From Bryopsis sp. KO-2023 (lineage: Eukaryota > Chlorophyta > Ulvophyceae > Bryopsidales > Bryopsidaceae), in the NCBI GenBank assembly GCA_030272585.1, contig BSYQ01000003.1, positions 3,410,001-3,474,000 of the forward strand: a DNA stretch of 64,000 nt. Reading direction: 5' to 3'. Shown piece after piece: positions 56,192 through 64,000 of the stretch (positions are counted from its first letter, which is position 1; the number at the start of each line of letters is the position of its first letter). A program made the translations under genes and the position numbers. The notes below the pieces were generated by a model that was not told the origin of the DNA, searched no databases, and saw only the letters and a program-made list of their open reading frames with translations.

Positions 56192-58305
56192 GTTTGGGGA
56201 CCGAAGACGACCCTCCACCACCGGCCCAAGGACCAATGTTCGTGCAGCAGAACTACCAGCACGTACAGCAGGTTCACGTCGAGAACAACCAAGCCGACGT
56301 ACGTATGAACCAGCTGGAGGTGGACGCGGGTCAATGGGCGGACCGGACCGTGGCCAACCTACAGGCGGCCCTCGAAGAGGTCCGGGGCCAGCTACAGCAG
56401 CAACAGGAGCACGCAGCCGCTTTGTTGGAACAGCAAGCCGAAGATCTCGACTACCGTCTCGAGGCCCAGAGGAGAGAAGCCGAAGAACGGCAGGCGGCCC
56501 TCGTAGATCAACAGGTCGCGGGTCTCGCCGAGAGATTGGAGGCACAACGCCAAGAGTATGGACAGCTCACCGCGGAGCTGGAGCGCCGTCTCCAACTGAG
56601 CCAGGACCGTTTGGCCGCCAAGGCAGAGGACGATGTCAAGAACCTTGGGGCCAGGACCGAGTATCTCACACATCAGCTCAACGACAACAAGGTCGCAGTA
56701 GCTACACTCGACGTGGTTACCAAGGAGTTGGAGAAGGACAAGGACCGACTTTGGCGCGAGACAGAAGCCAAACCCAACGTGGAAGAGCTCGTCAAGTTAT
56801 GGTCCAAACAGATGCCCACCGGACCGCAACACGTTCCCGTGTACGTTGGAACGCAGACGGTCCAGGCACCAACGGCTCCACCTTTGGTACCCGTGGTCAC
56901 GACAGGGCTGACCGGTGGACCGGCCGTGCCACCAACAGTAGCCACTTCGTCAGGGCAATCTCAAGCACCGCTGGTATCACCTATGGACGTCAACGCCGCA
57001 CCTTTACCTGTGCTCCTACCTCCCAGAGGAACCGCCGACCCAGGACCCAGGTTGAACCGCAGACCAGGTCCCGTTATTCGAGACCAAACTACCGACCAAG
57101 GCAGACCATGGCCCGCAGCACAAGTGCCACCAGGAGCCATGCAGCAGACGAGTGGTCGGGGAGGGTTCAACTCCGGATCGGACCCATTCGCTGGGATGGG
57201 ATCATACGCATCAGTGGGCCAACAAGACCCAACTGGACAGATGAACCGGCGACAGGGAACGCACCCAGCAGGCGGCGGTGGAGGCGGTGGAGGCGATGAC
57301 GACGATGATGGACCAGACGGATCGAGGCGACCAGGAGGGCCAGGAGGACCCAATGGACCAGGAGGACCAGGAGGGCCAGGAGGACCGGGTGGACCAGGTG
57401 GACCAGGACCAGGTGGACCAGGCGGACCAGGAGGTCCGGGAGGACCACCAGGACCAGGCGCACCAAACCCACCGGATGGACGCAACCCTCTGCGCCACTT
57501 GAAGTTGCAGATGCCCAAGCCCTACACCGGTGACCACGATGTGTCCGTCACCGAGTGGGTCATGCAGATGGGCAGGTGGTTGCGGGCCCAAGATGTCCCT
57601 GAGGTCCAGTGGATCCGAGTGCTGTCGGCCCACGTTGGAGGAGCGGCCTCGCGTTGGATGAACTTGCAGGAGCTTCGCATGGCTGAGGGGAGACGCCAAC
57701 CCTTCGCTGATTGGCAAGAGTGGGCAACGGAGGCACGACGCCAATTTGAGCCTACGACTTCGACGGAACGGGCCCGGACCGAGCTACGTGGCCTCAAGCA
57801 GGGAGGGACCGTGCGTGACTACGTGCGCCGGTTCCAGCACATTTGTTTTCGCATCCCGGACATGACGGAGGCGGAGATGTTTTCGACGTTCGTCGCTGGG
57901 TTACGAGACCCTCTTCGCACTACTATCGCTGGATTCGTGCGAGGGGATGTGCAGGAAGCGATTGAAATGGCTGAACGACTCGACGGTGTCCGGACCCTAC
58001 ATCCACATTCCGGTGCCAGGGGCCAAGGAGGCAGACCAAGATGGAACCGACGAAGCCGAGTCAACAGCATTGGCGATGGACCGCGTGAGGACCGACTTGG
58101 AGCCATTGGAGACCGAGGCCGTGGCCGTGGCCGTGGCCGAGGAGGCGGAGGCCGAGGCAGAGGCCGTGGCACTGGAGGCCGACAAGGCGGAAGAGGGAAT
58201 CCAGGAGGCGGCGGCAGGGGACAAATGTCGTGTTATCTCTGTGGAGGCAACCATGGAGTGCGATATTGTCCGAAACTGTCCGACGCCAAGAGATCAGTAA
58301 ATTGA
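56125..58305 (+). CDS. E4 gag
   Basis: 726 codons. Long Gln/Glu/Arg-rich coiled coil (about 45-230), Pro/Thr linker, an Asp run, then an almost pure Gly-Gly-Pro tract (about 390-450) resembling a collagen-type repeat. A capsid-like domain follows ([52 protein letters not shown]), then an Arg/Gly-rich basic region and a zinc knuckle [13 protein letters not shown] with one residue fewer than the canonical spacing. The 3' end overlaps pol in the -1 frame, as in elements that use -1 frameshifting. Confidence 0.8.
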   Translation: MDLIPYEEAPAYPDHVDEGDEMSLGTEDDPPPPAQGPMFVQQNYQHVQQVHVENNQADVRMNQLEVDAGQWADRTVANLQAALEEVRGQLQQQQEHAAALLEQQAEDLDYRLEAQRREAEERQAALVDQQVAGLAERLEAQRQEYGQLTAELERRLQLSQDRLAAKAEDDVKNLGARTEYLTHQLNDNKVAVATLDVVTKELEKDKDRLWRETEAKPNVEELVKLWSKQMPTGPQHVPVYVGTQTVQAPTAPPLVPVVTTGLTGGPAVPPTVATSSGQSQAPLVSPMDVNAAPLPVLLPPRGTADPGPRLNRRPGPVIRDQTTDQGRPWPAAQVPPGAMQQTSGRGGFNSGSDPFAGMGSYASVGQQDPTGQMNRRQGTHPAGGGGGGGGDDDDDGPDGSRRPGGPGGPNGPGGPGGPGGPGGPGGPGPGGPGGPGGPGGPPGPGAPNPPDGRNPLRHLKLQMPKPYTGDHDVSVTEWVMQMGRWLRAQDVPEVQWIRVLSAHVGGAASRWMNLQELRMAEGRRQPFADWQEWATEARRQFEPTTSTERARTELRGLKQGGTVRDYVRRFQHICFRIPDMTEAEMFSTFVAGLRDPLRTTIAGFVRGDVQEAIEMAERLDGVRTLHPHSGARGQGGRPRWNRRSRVNSIGDGPREDRLGAIGDRGRGRGRGRGGGGRGRGRGTGGRQGGRGNPGGGGRGQMSCYLCGGNHGVRYCPKLSDAKRSVN

Positions 58306-61300
58306 AGGTCCGAGGCGCAGGACCACCAGCCTTGGACCAGGAAACGGGTGGTGATGAGGCCAGCGATCCGGGAGATCAAGGGCAAAGGGAAAAAAGAGTA
58401 CGCTGGAAAGACCAGCCGGAAGAACCGAAACACAGCTCCAGTCCGCAAGACAGTCCCCAAGATACAGCAGATGTGCGGACCGGGTCACCAGGGACGGGAC
58501 CCTTGAGAGGAGCCACCGACGGTCAAGGGCAAGAACAGCCCGTGGGGCCATCGGACCACTCGGAGCGTGATGCATCACTTGAACCAGGGAAAGGTCAAGG
58601 AGCTACCGAGGTGGATGGGGAAGTGCTAGGGCAGGCACTTAGTCGGACCGGTTCTGCGACGGCCGACAATTTTTCTTTTTTAGCTAAGACCGGCGGGGCC
58701 GGCAAGAATAGTCGTTTTACGGGGTTTGAAATTCGGGTTTTTATTAATGACGTGCCAGTAGTGGCTTATGTCGATTCGGGCAGTTGGGAAAATTACCTTT
58801 CGAAGGAAGTAGTGGAGAAAGTGGGTGTAAAGGTTTTCCCCGAACAACGGACTTTGGTTATGGCAGATGGTTCCAGGAAACAGGTTACAGGACGAGCGGA
58901 CCGGTTACAGTTCCGGTCCGGATCAGTTAATTTTGTGTCCGATTTCCACTTGTTCCCTGGAATGGCATATGAAATGATATTGGGAATTCCATGGTTGGTT
59001 GCCGAAAACCCCGATTTGTGTTTTCGCACTCGGACCATTAAGGTTCGTCGGGGCCGGAGCCAACTATCATTACCATTAGCTATTTCAACTCAGCCAAAGC
59101 CAACTGAGGTCATGAGTATTGGGGGATTGGAACCGACATCCGCCACCAACGTTTGGCGAGGGATACGGTCCAACGATTGTGGAGCTTTGATGGTGGTAGT
59201 TACGGAAGTGGAGCCAGAAGACGGACATCAGAAGGACGATGTGGAGCGACTGATTCGGGAGGACACCTCTCGAAAGATTACGAACCTACTGGAGAGCTAT
59301 CGGAGAGTATTTGCCTCGGATCTGCCCAAGGGACCACCACCGGTCCGAAACGGGCACGAGTTCGAGATCAAAGTTGAGGAGGGGACGAAGCCAATCTTTC
59401 GTCCCATGTATAAACTATCTCCGGCGGAGCTTCAGGAGGTCCGTAAACAGCTGGACTACATGTTGGACCGGGAGTTGATCCGGCCCTCCAAGAGTCCATG
59501 GGGCGCACCGGTCCTCTTCGCTAACAAGAAGGACGGTGGCCTTCGCTTTTGCATCGACTACCGCTGGCTCAACCAGAGGACCATCAAGAACCGCTATCCA
59601 CTACCGCTACCCGAGGAGCTATTGGACCGACTACAGGGAGCTAAGGTGTTTAGCCGGTTGGACCTGCGATCCGGCTACTGGCAGATGCCGATCCGGCCTG
59701 AGGACCAGGAGAAGACAGCGTTCCGGACCCGGTACGGACACTACGAGTACAAGGTGGTGCCATTTGGGCTCACAAACGCCCCTCCGCAGTTTATGGCTAT
59801 GATCAACGACCTGTTCCGGGATTTCCATGACCGGTTCATGGTCGTGTTCCTCGATGACATCATAGTCTACAGCAAGAACGAGGAGGAGCATGCGGAGCAC
59901 CTACGCTTGGTATTGGACAAGCTAGCAGAGCACAACCTGTACGCGAAGGCATCGAAGTGTTCTATCGCCGTGAAGGAGTTGGATTTTGTGGGCCATTGGA
60001 TCTCGGCGAATGGAATCTCGCCGCATCGGTCCAAGGTCCAGGCGATCCGGGATTGGGAGCCGCTGACCTCTGTTCCTGAGGTCCGAAGTTTTCTGGGGAT
60101 GGTTTCGTATTACCGTCGCTTCATTCGACAGTTTTCGAAGGTAGCGGCGCCGATCCAGAAGCTTGTGAAGAAGGACCAGCCATGGGAATGGGGAGCCGAG
60201 CAGAAGGCAGCTTTTGAAGCCCTGAAGGAAAGTCTGACGACGGCTCCGGTCCTGCTGATACCGGATCCGGACAAGCCATATGTAGTTGTCACGGATGCTT
60301 CGGATTTTGCGCTGGGAGCCACATTGATGCAGGAGGCTGACGATGGACTTCAACCGGTGGCGTTCCTCAGTAGGTCCCTCAACTCGGCCGAACAGAAGTA
60401 CTCGGCCTATGAAAGGGAGCTTTTGGGCATTTCCTATGCCCTGGCTCAATGGCGCCATTATCTCGAAGGAGCGCCAAAAGGGACCACTGTCTACACGGAC
60501 CACCAGCCCGCTACACATTTCCTCCAGCAACGGGTCCTGTCTCGGACCCAGACCCGCTGGTTGAAAGCGGGATATTTTCAGTCTATTATGCCGAAGATCG
60601 TCTACCTCCCGGGCCGATCCAATGTGGTGGCTGATGCATTGTCACGCAAGCCTCAGCTCAAGTTGAATGCAATTTTGGAGGCCAAAATTTCGCCCGGGGA
60701 GGCGCAGGAATGGACGCAAGCGACCACTGATGACCCTACTTTGAAGCGTATTCTGGACCAACTGGACCAAGGACGACATGTACCCGGGTATTCTCGGACC
60801 GAACCGGGAATGCTTTTATATCAAACCGAACCAGGAGTGGACCCAAAACTAGTGGTCCCTACCACAAAACGACAAGTGGTGTTGCACGATCACCACGATG
60901 TTCCGATGGCGGGACATCCAGGAGTGGCCAGAACGGCCGAGCTCGTGAGCCGAAGATATTGGTGGCGCGGTTGGAGACGAACCGTGACCGACTATGTCCG
61001 CTCGTGCCCCACATGCCAAGTGATGAAGACCGAGAACGCGAAGCCCAAAGGATTGCTGAATCCGCTTCCCGTTCCGACATATAAGTGGGAACAGCTGACA
61101 ACGGACCTTGTGACCGATTTGCCGAAATCGAATGGGTATACCGCTGTAGCTGTCTTTGTGGACCGGCTCACAAAAATGTGCAAGTTCGTGCCATGTACCA
61201 AGGAGGTATCGGCAAAGGAGTATGCCGAGTTGTTTCTATCCCAGGTGTTCCCTACCTCAGGGATACCTGAAGTGATCGTTTCGGATCGCGATCCACGGTT

Positions 61301-62165
61301 CACGAGCCAGTTCTACAAGGAACTGTTCAGGCTCGTAGGAACGGATCTGCGGATGTCAACTGCTCACCATCCACAGTCGGATGGCCAGAGTGAAGTAACG
61401 ATCCGGACCCTGGAGAACTTCCTTCGGCCCTATATTGAGGCCAGGCCGGAGAAGTGGAGCGACTACCTGAGCACGGCAGAATTTGCAGCGAATAACTCGA
61501 TCAACGCCAGTACCAAGTACACGCCGTTCTATCTTATGTACGGCCAGCACCCGAAGGGATTGGAGTTGGACCGGCCCAAGAGCAATGTTGAGGCCGCAGA
61601 AGCCATGGTGGACCGAATGCGGGACGATTTGATGGACGCGAAGAAGAACTACCACGCCGCCCAGGAGCAAATGTGCCAAGTAGCCAACAAGAAAAGGAGG
61701 CACGTGGAGTTCCAAGTGGGCCAAGAAGTGTGCCTACGAAGTGCACATCTTCCGTTGGCCGTGACCAAGCATGTTCCAGCCAAGGTCCGAAGACGGTTCA
61801 TCGGGCCATTCAAGGTGACCAAAGTGATATCACCGGTGGCCTACCGCATTGATCTACCAGAAACATGGCGACTACATCCAACCTTCCACGTCTCCAAACT
61901 CAAGGAGTATATACGTTCCGAGGAATTCAAGAGGGACGATCCTCCAGGACCGGCTCTGGTGGACGAACTAACTGGAGCCGAGGAATTCGAAGTGGAGACG
62001 GTTCTACGATCCAAGGGAGCTGGAAAAAGAAAGAGGTACCTGGTACTATGGAAGGGTTATCCGACCCATGAGGCCACATGGGAACCGGTTGCACATCTGG
62101 AACACTGTGCAGAATTGTTAGCTGAGTTCGAAAGGAAAAACTCAGCCAAACATGGCCATAACTGA
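58230..62165 (+). CDS. E4 pol with chromodomain
   Basis: 1311 codons overlapping the end of gag. Protease [13 protein letters not shown] near residue 180; RT with FLDD near 540; RNase H ([14 protein letters not shown]) near 688; integrase HHCC ([17 protein letters not shown], then CPTCQ; about 890-930) and core ([31 protein letters not shown]); GPY/F module (RRFIGPFKV) near 1190; C-terminal chromodomain near 1250-1305 ([17 protein letters not shown]). All parts are in the usual Ty3 order and open. Related to E3 pol, but with very different base composition. Confidence 0.95.
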   Translation: MLSLWRQPWSAILSETVRRQEISKLKVRGAGPPALDQETGGDEASDPGDQGQREKRVRWKDQPEEPKHSSSPQDSPQDTADVRTGSPGTGPLRGATDGQGQEQPVGPSDHSERDASLEPGKGQGATEVDGEVLGQALSRTGSATADNFSFLAKTGGAGKNSRFTGFEIRVFINDVPVVAYVDSGSWENYLSKEVVEKVGVKVFPEQRTLVMADGSRKQVTGRADRLQFRSGSVNFVSDFHLFPGMAYEMILGIPWLVAENPDLCFRTRTIKVRRGRSQLSLPLAISTQPKPTEVMSIGGLEPTSATNVWRGIRSNDCGALMVVVTEVEPEDGHQKDDVERLIREDTSRKITNLLESYRRVFASDLPKGPPPVRNGHEFEIKVEEGTKPIFRPMYKLSPAELQEVRKQLDYMLDRELIRPSKSPWGAPVLFANKKDGGLRFCIDYRWLNQRTIKNRYPLPLPEELLDRLQGAKVFSRLDLRSGYWQMPIRPEDQEKTAFRTRYGHYEYKVVPFGLTNAPPQFMAMINDLFRDFHDRFMVVFLDDIIVYSKNEEEHAEHLRLVLDKLAEHNLYAKASKCSIAVKELDFVGHWISANGISPHRSKVQAIRDWEPLTSVPEVRSFLGMVSYYRRFIRQFSKVAAPIQKLVKKDQPWEWGAEQKAAFEALKESLTTAPVLLIPDPDKPYVVVTDASDFALGATLMQEADDGLQPVAFLSRSLNSAEQKYSAYERELLGISYALAQWRHYLEGAPKGTTVYTDHQPATHFLQQRVLSRTQTRWLKAGYFQSIMPKIVYLPGRSNVVADALSRKPQLKLNAILEAKISPGEAQEWTQATTDDPTLKRILDQLDQGRHVPGYSRTEPGMLLYQTEPGVDPKLVVPTTKRQVVLHDHHDVPMAGHPGVARTAELVSRRYWWRGWRRTVTDYVRSCPTCQVMKTENAKPKGLLNPLPVPTYKWEQLTTDLVTDLPKSNGYTAVAVFVDRLTKMCKFVPCTKEVSAKEYAELFLSQVFPTSGIPEVIVSDRDPRFTSQFYKELFRLVGTDLRMSTAHHPQSDGQSEVTIRTLENFLRPYIEARPEKWSDYLSTAEFAANNSINASTKYTPFYLMYGQHPKGLELDRPKSNVEAAEAMVDRMRDDLMDAKKNYHAAQEQMCQVANKKRRHVEFQVGQEVCLRSAHLPLAVTKHVPAKVRRRFIGPFKVTKVISPVAYRIDLPETWRLHPTFHVSKLKEYIRSEEFKRDDPPGPALVDELTGAEEFEVETVLRSKGAGKRKRYLVLWKGYPTHEATWEPVAHLEHCAELLAEFERKNSAKHGHN

Positions 62166-62481
62166 GACCGGATCGCATTGGAGCCAGCGATGGGGGAGTT
62201 GGATCCAAATGGAGACGGACCGAGAATGATCCAACCCCGGCTGGTATGGGACAGCTTTAACGGGGAAACATCATCTCAGTCCTGAGGTAACTCCCAGCTG
62301 ACTACACGATCCGAGGAAGGCGTGGCTGTACAGGAGTACTGGACCGTGGAGCCGGGAACGACGATAAAAAAAATAAGCGCGAAGACAAGGAACCATACCT
62401 CGAGCGCACTTTGGTTTCTGTTCTCCGACTCGCTACTGCAAACCCCGACAAACAACTACTGTTCCTTCGTTCTCGTTCGAA
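62166..62481 (+). other. E4 spacer between pol and the extra ORF
   Basis: 316 bp without a long frame. Could carry a splice acceptor or promoter for the downstream ORF; nothing diagnostic was seen. Confidence 0.4.
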
Positions 62482-63678
62482 ATGGCTGCACCGACTCCTG
62501 TCTCCAGCGCCCTTGATGCGTTAAATGCAGCGTTCACTGAGGAGACAAAGAGGTTACAGGCCACGGTAGCGGCACAAAAAGAAAGGATTCAGCAGCTTGA
62601 GAATGAACTAGCCGCTACAAAGGAGGCACTGGCGAACGCTAGGAAGGAAGCAGAAGGGGACGCGCGAAAATGGGGACGGAACCGTGAGGCGGAAATGGTT
62701 ACAGGGATAGAGAAGGCAATAGGAGTTCTGGAAGGAACGTTGAAACAGCTGAGCGTCGCAGACGCAGAGGGAATTGATCAGATGCGTGGAAGGGAAACGG
62801 ATCGAGCCAAAGAGGCAGAAGGGGGACAGGCAGAGCAACCATCTGACGAGGAAATGGATGAGCCCCCGAAGTGGAAAACCACCAGACGTCGTAACAAGGT
62901 GTTGCGTCGAAGCTCCTTCATATTGGACGAAGCAACGGAGGTGGATCTGAGTGAGGGAGATATCGGAAGTGAGGAAGGTGCCGTCGAAGAAATGGTGGAT
63001 ACAGATCAGGAGGAATGGGACTCTCTTTACGGGACTGAAAGTAAGATGGACGTGAACCCCCCTTCGCGACCACCCACTACCGAGTCCGAGCCTGCCATCG
63101 TTCCACCTGGTCTCGCACCCTCTCCCAGTATCCCGACGTCACCAACAGCACCGAGCGTCGTAGCCCCCTTCAGTTGCATTGCGTGTGGGGTTACGCGAAC
63201 GGTCCCACGCCAAACGGACCAGGTCCTATGCCCCCGCAATCACCTCGTGTGCCGGACCCACAACGCGGGATATCGCATCGCCGTGCGAGCCGCTAAGTTC
63301 TACGAGCAGGGCCTCACCCCGACGACGGCGCAGCTGCTAGCCAATTCGGCAGACCCGGTCCAGGGCGCGGTTGAACTTGTGCCGCAATGGGGTAACCCGT
63401 TCCCGAGTTGCCCCATGTGTCAAAAAGACGTTCTCCCGCTCTGGACCGGGAAAAGCAAAAAGCAGCTGCGCGACTGGAACGCGGCTTACCTCAAGGCCGT
63501 TGGGGTGGATCCCGTTGGGAATCGACAAGCGAGAGGAACTTCACAGGGAGCGGTATCAACGGAGCAAACGCAGGAACGGACCCAGGAACAGCGTGGGGAG
63601 CACTCTGGAGGATCTTCGCAGCAAACGCAGGCGATCCAAGGTCCCAGAACGCGACTTCGCAGTCGTGGCCAGAAATGA
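62482..63678 (+). CDS. Extra ORF downstream of E4 pol: coiled coil plus RING-like zinc motif
   Basis: 398 codons. Residues about 10-60 form a heptad-rich coiled coil (LQATVAAQKERIQQLENELA). An acidic middle (SEGDIGSEEGAVEEM) and a Pro/Ser linker follow. Residues about 230-320 hold ordered Cys/His pairs: CIAC, 14 residues, C-x3-H-x2-C-x2-H (CPRNHLVCRTH), 49 residues, CPMC. This closely follows the RING spacing C-x2-C-x(9-39)-C-x(1-3)-H-x(2-3)-C-x2-C/H-x(4-48)-C-x2-C. The C-terminus is Gln/Arg-rich. RING proteins act as ubiquitin ligases; whether this one does is inference. It lies inside E4 if the 3' LTR follows beyond the window. Confidence 0.75.
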   Translation: MAAPTPVSSALDALNAAFTEETKRLQATVAAQKERIQQLENELAATKEALANARKEAEGDARKWGRNREAEMVTGIEKAIGVLEGTLKQLSVADAEGIDQMRGRETDRAKEAEGGQAEQPSDEEMDEPPKWKTTRRRNKVLRRSSFILDEATEVDLSEGDIGSEEGAVEEMVDTDQEEWDSLYGTESKMDVNPPSRPPTTESEPAIVPPGLAPSPSIPTSPTAPSVVAPFSCIACGVTRTVPRQTDQVLCPRNHLVCRTHNAGYRIAVRAAKFYEQGLTPTTAQLLANSADPVQGAVELVPQWGNPFPSCPMCQKDVLPLWTGKSKKQLRDWNAAYLKAVGVDPVGNRQARGTSQGAVSTEQTQERTQEQRGEHSGGSSQQTQAIQGPRTRLRSRGQK

Positions 63679-64000
63679 GTTACAACAGGTCTAACCTGTT
63701 GGGACCAGTGGAGTGATTGGTGTGTTTGTTTTCTTTTGGTTATAAACTTTCTGGACTGGGACCAGTTTTTTTTTTGATTCATATTTGCTATACCTGTTTG
63801 GATGGACCCAACAGTCAGTTTGGGATTTGTTTTATTTTGCATACCATCCATTTTCTGTGGAACCATGAGGGAGTTCTGTTTTTGATCTGGTTATGATTTT
63901 TCCTGTTTTATTGAAGTATCAATTTGGGTTATTTGGGTGTTCAGAATCAAACATTTGAGTGGATCCAGGCTGGGATCCAGAGGTTACCTTACTTTTCTTT
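63679..64000 (+). other. Sequence after the extra ORF, probably E4 3' untranslated region
   Basis: T-rich, with GGGATCCAG repeats near the end. No copy of the E4 LTR start (TGATACGAATGTGGG) is seen up to the window edge. Confidence 0.4.

Larger units (their letters stand above)
55301..64000 (+). mobile_element. E4: GC-rich Ty3/gypsy chromovirus, continues past the window
   Basis: LTR 55301-55710 (TGATACGA...TTATCA), primer-binding core TGGTTTCGGAGC at 55713-55724, gag in two overlapping frames, pol with chromodomain, then an extra ORF. The 3' LTR is not reached. The visible frames look whole. It inserted into E2b. The plus strand is rich in CGGACC/GGACCG words, very unlike A-rich E3. Confidence 0.9.

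Overview
The window is nuclear DNA of an unidentified eukaryote. Host genes are split by many short GT-AG introns (about 80 to 500 bp, T-rich and often with homopolymer runs), and much of the right half is nested LTR retrotransposons. I cannot name the species. Compact genes, chromodomain Ty3/gypsy elements, a collagen-like fragment and an LRR gene with a WNGLTC-type N-cap suggest a protist, an alga or an early-branching animal relative rather than a vertebrate or a yeast.

Layout from left to right. 1-3092: 5' part of a large helical-repeat gene on the minus strand, probably focadhesin/RST1-like, running off the left edge. 3847-11034: a complete 15-exon minus-strand gene for the Paf1-complex subunit CTR9, resolved exon by exon (1103 aa). 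11526-20602: left side of a large inverted duplication, holding block A (11526-12811), a unique segment X (12812-16782) with a decayed LRR gene, and block C/B (16783-20602). 19425-22647: an 8-exon minus-strand gene of the mitochondrial K+/H+ exchange-related family (323 aa). 24281-25877: a two-exon DMT/EamA (SLC35-like) transporter on the plus strand. 27246-33622: the inverted partner of the duplication, in which blocks C/B and A are joined in circularly permuted order without segment X. A young LTR element that keeps only an integrase (30818-32483) sits inside it.

33645-64000 is a nested stack of LTR elements. E1 (33645-34814) is a short non-autonomous element. E2 (34815-40716) is a Ty3/gypsy element cut off in its integrase by E3. 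E3 (40717-43730 and 50983-53409) is a second Ty3/gypsy lineage, itself interrupted by E6. E6 (43731-50982, minus strand) looks whole, with LTRs identical by eye and a 5-bp target duplication. E2b (53409-55300) is a second partial copy of E2. E4 (55301 to beyond 64000) is a GC-rich chromodomain element with an extra downstream ORF that carries a coiled coil and a RING-like zinc motif. E1, E2, E3, E4 and E6 all share the 12-base primer-binding core TGGTTTCGGAGC; E5 does not.

The observations most worth a second look are the circularly permuted inverted duplication (a possible footprint of a re-integrated DNA circle), the integrase-only LTR element, and the RING-like ORF in E4. Protein family calls come from motif recognition by eye; no database search was run.
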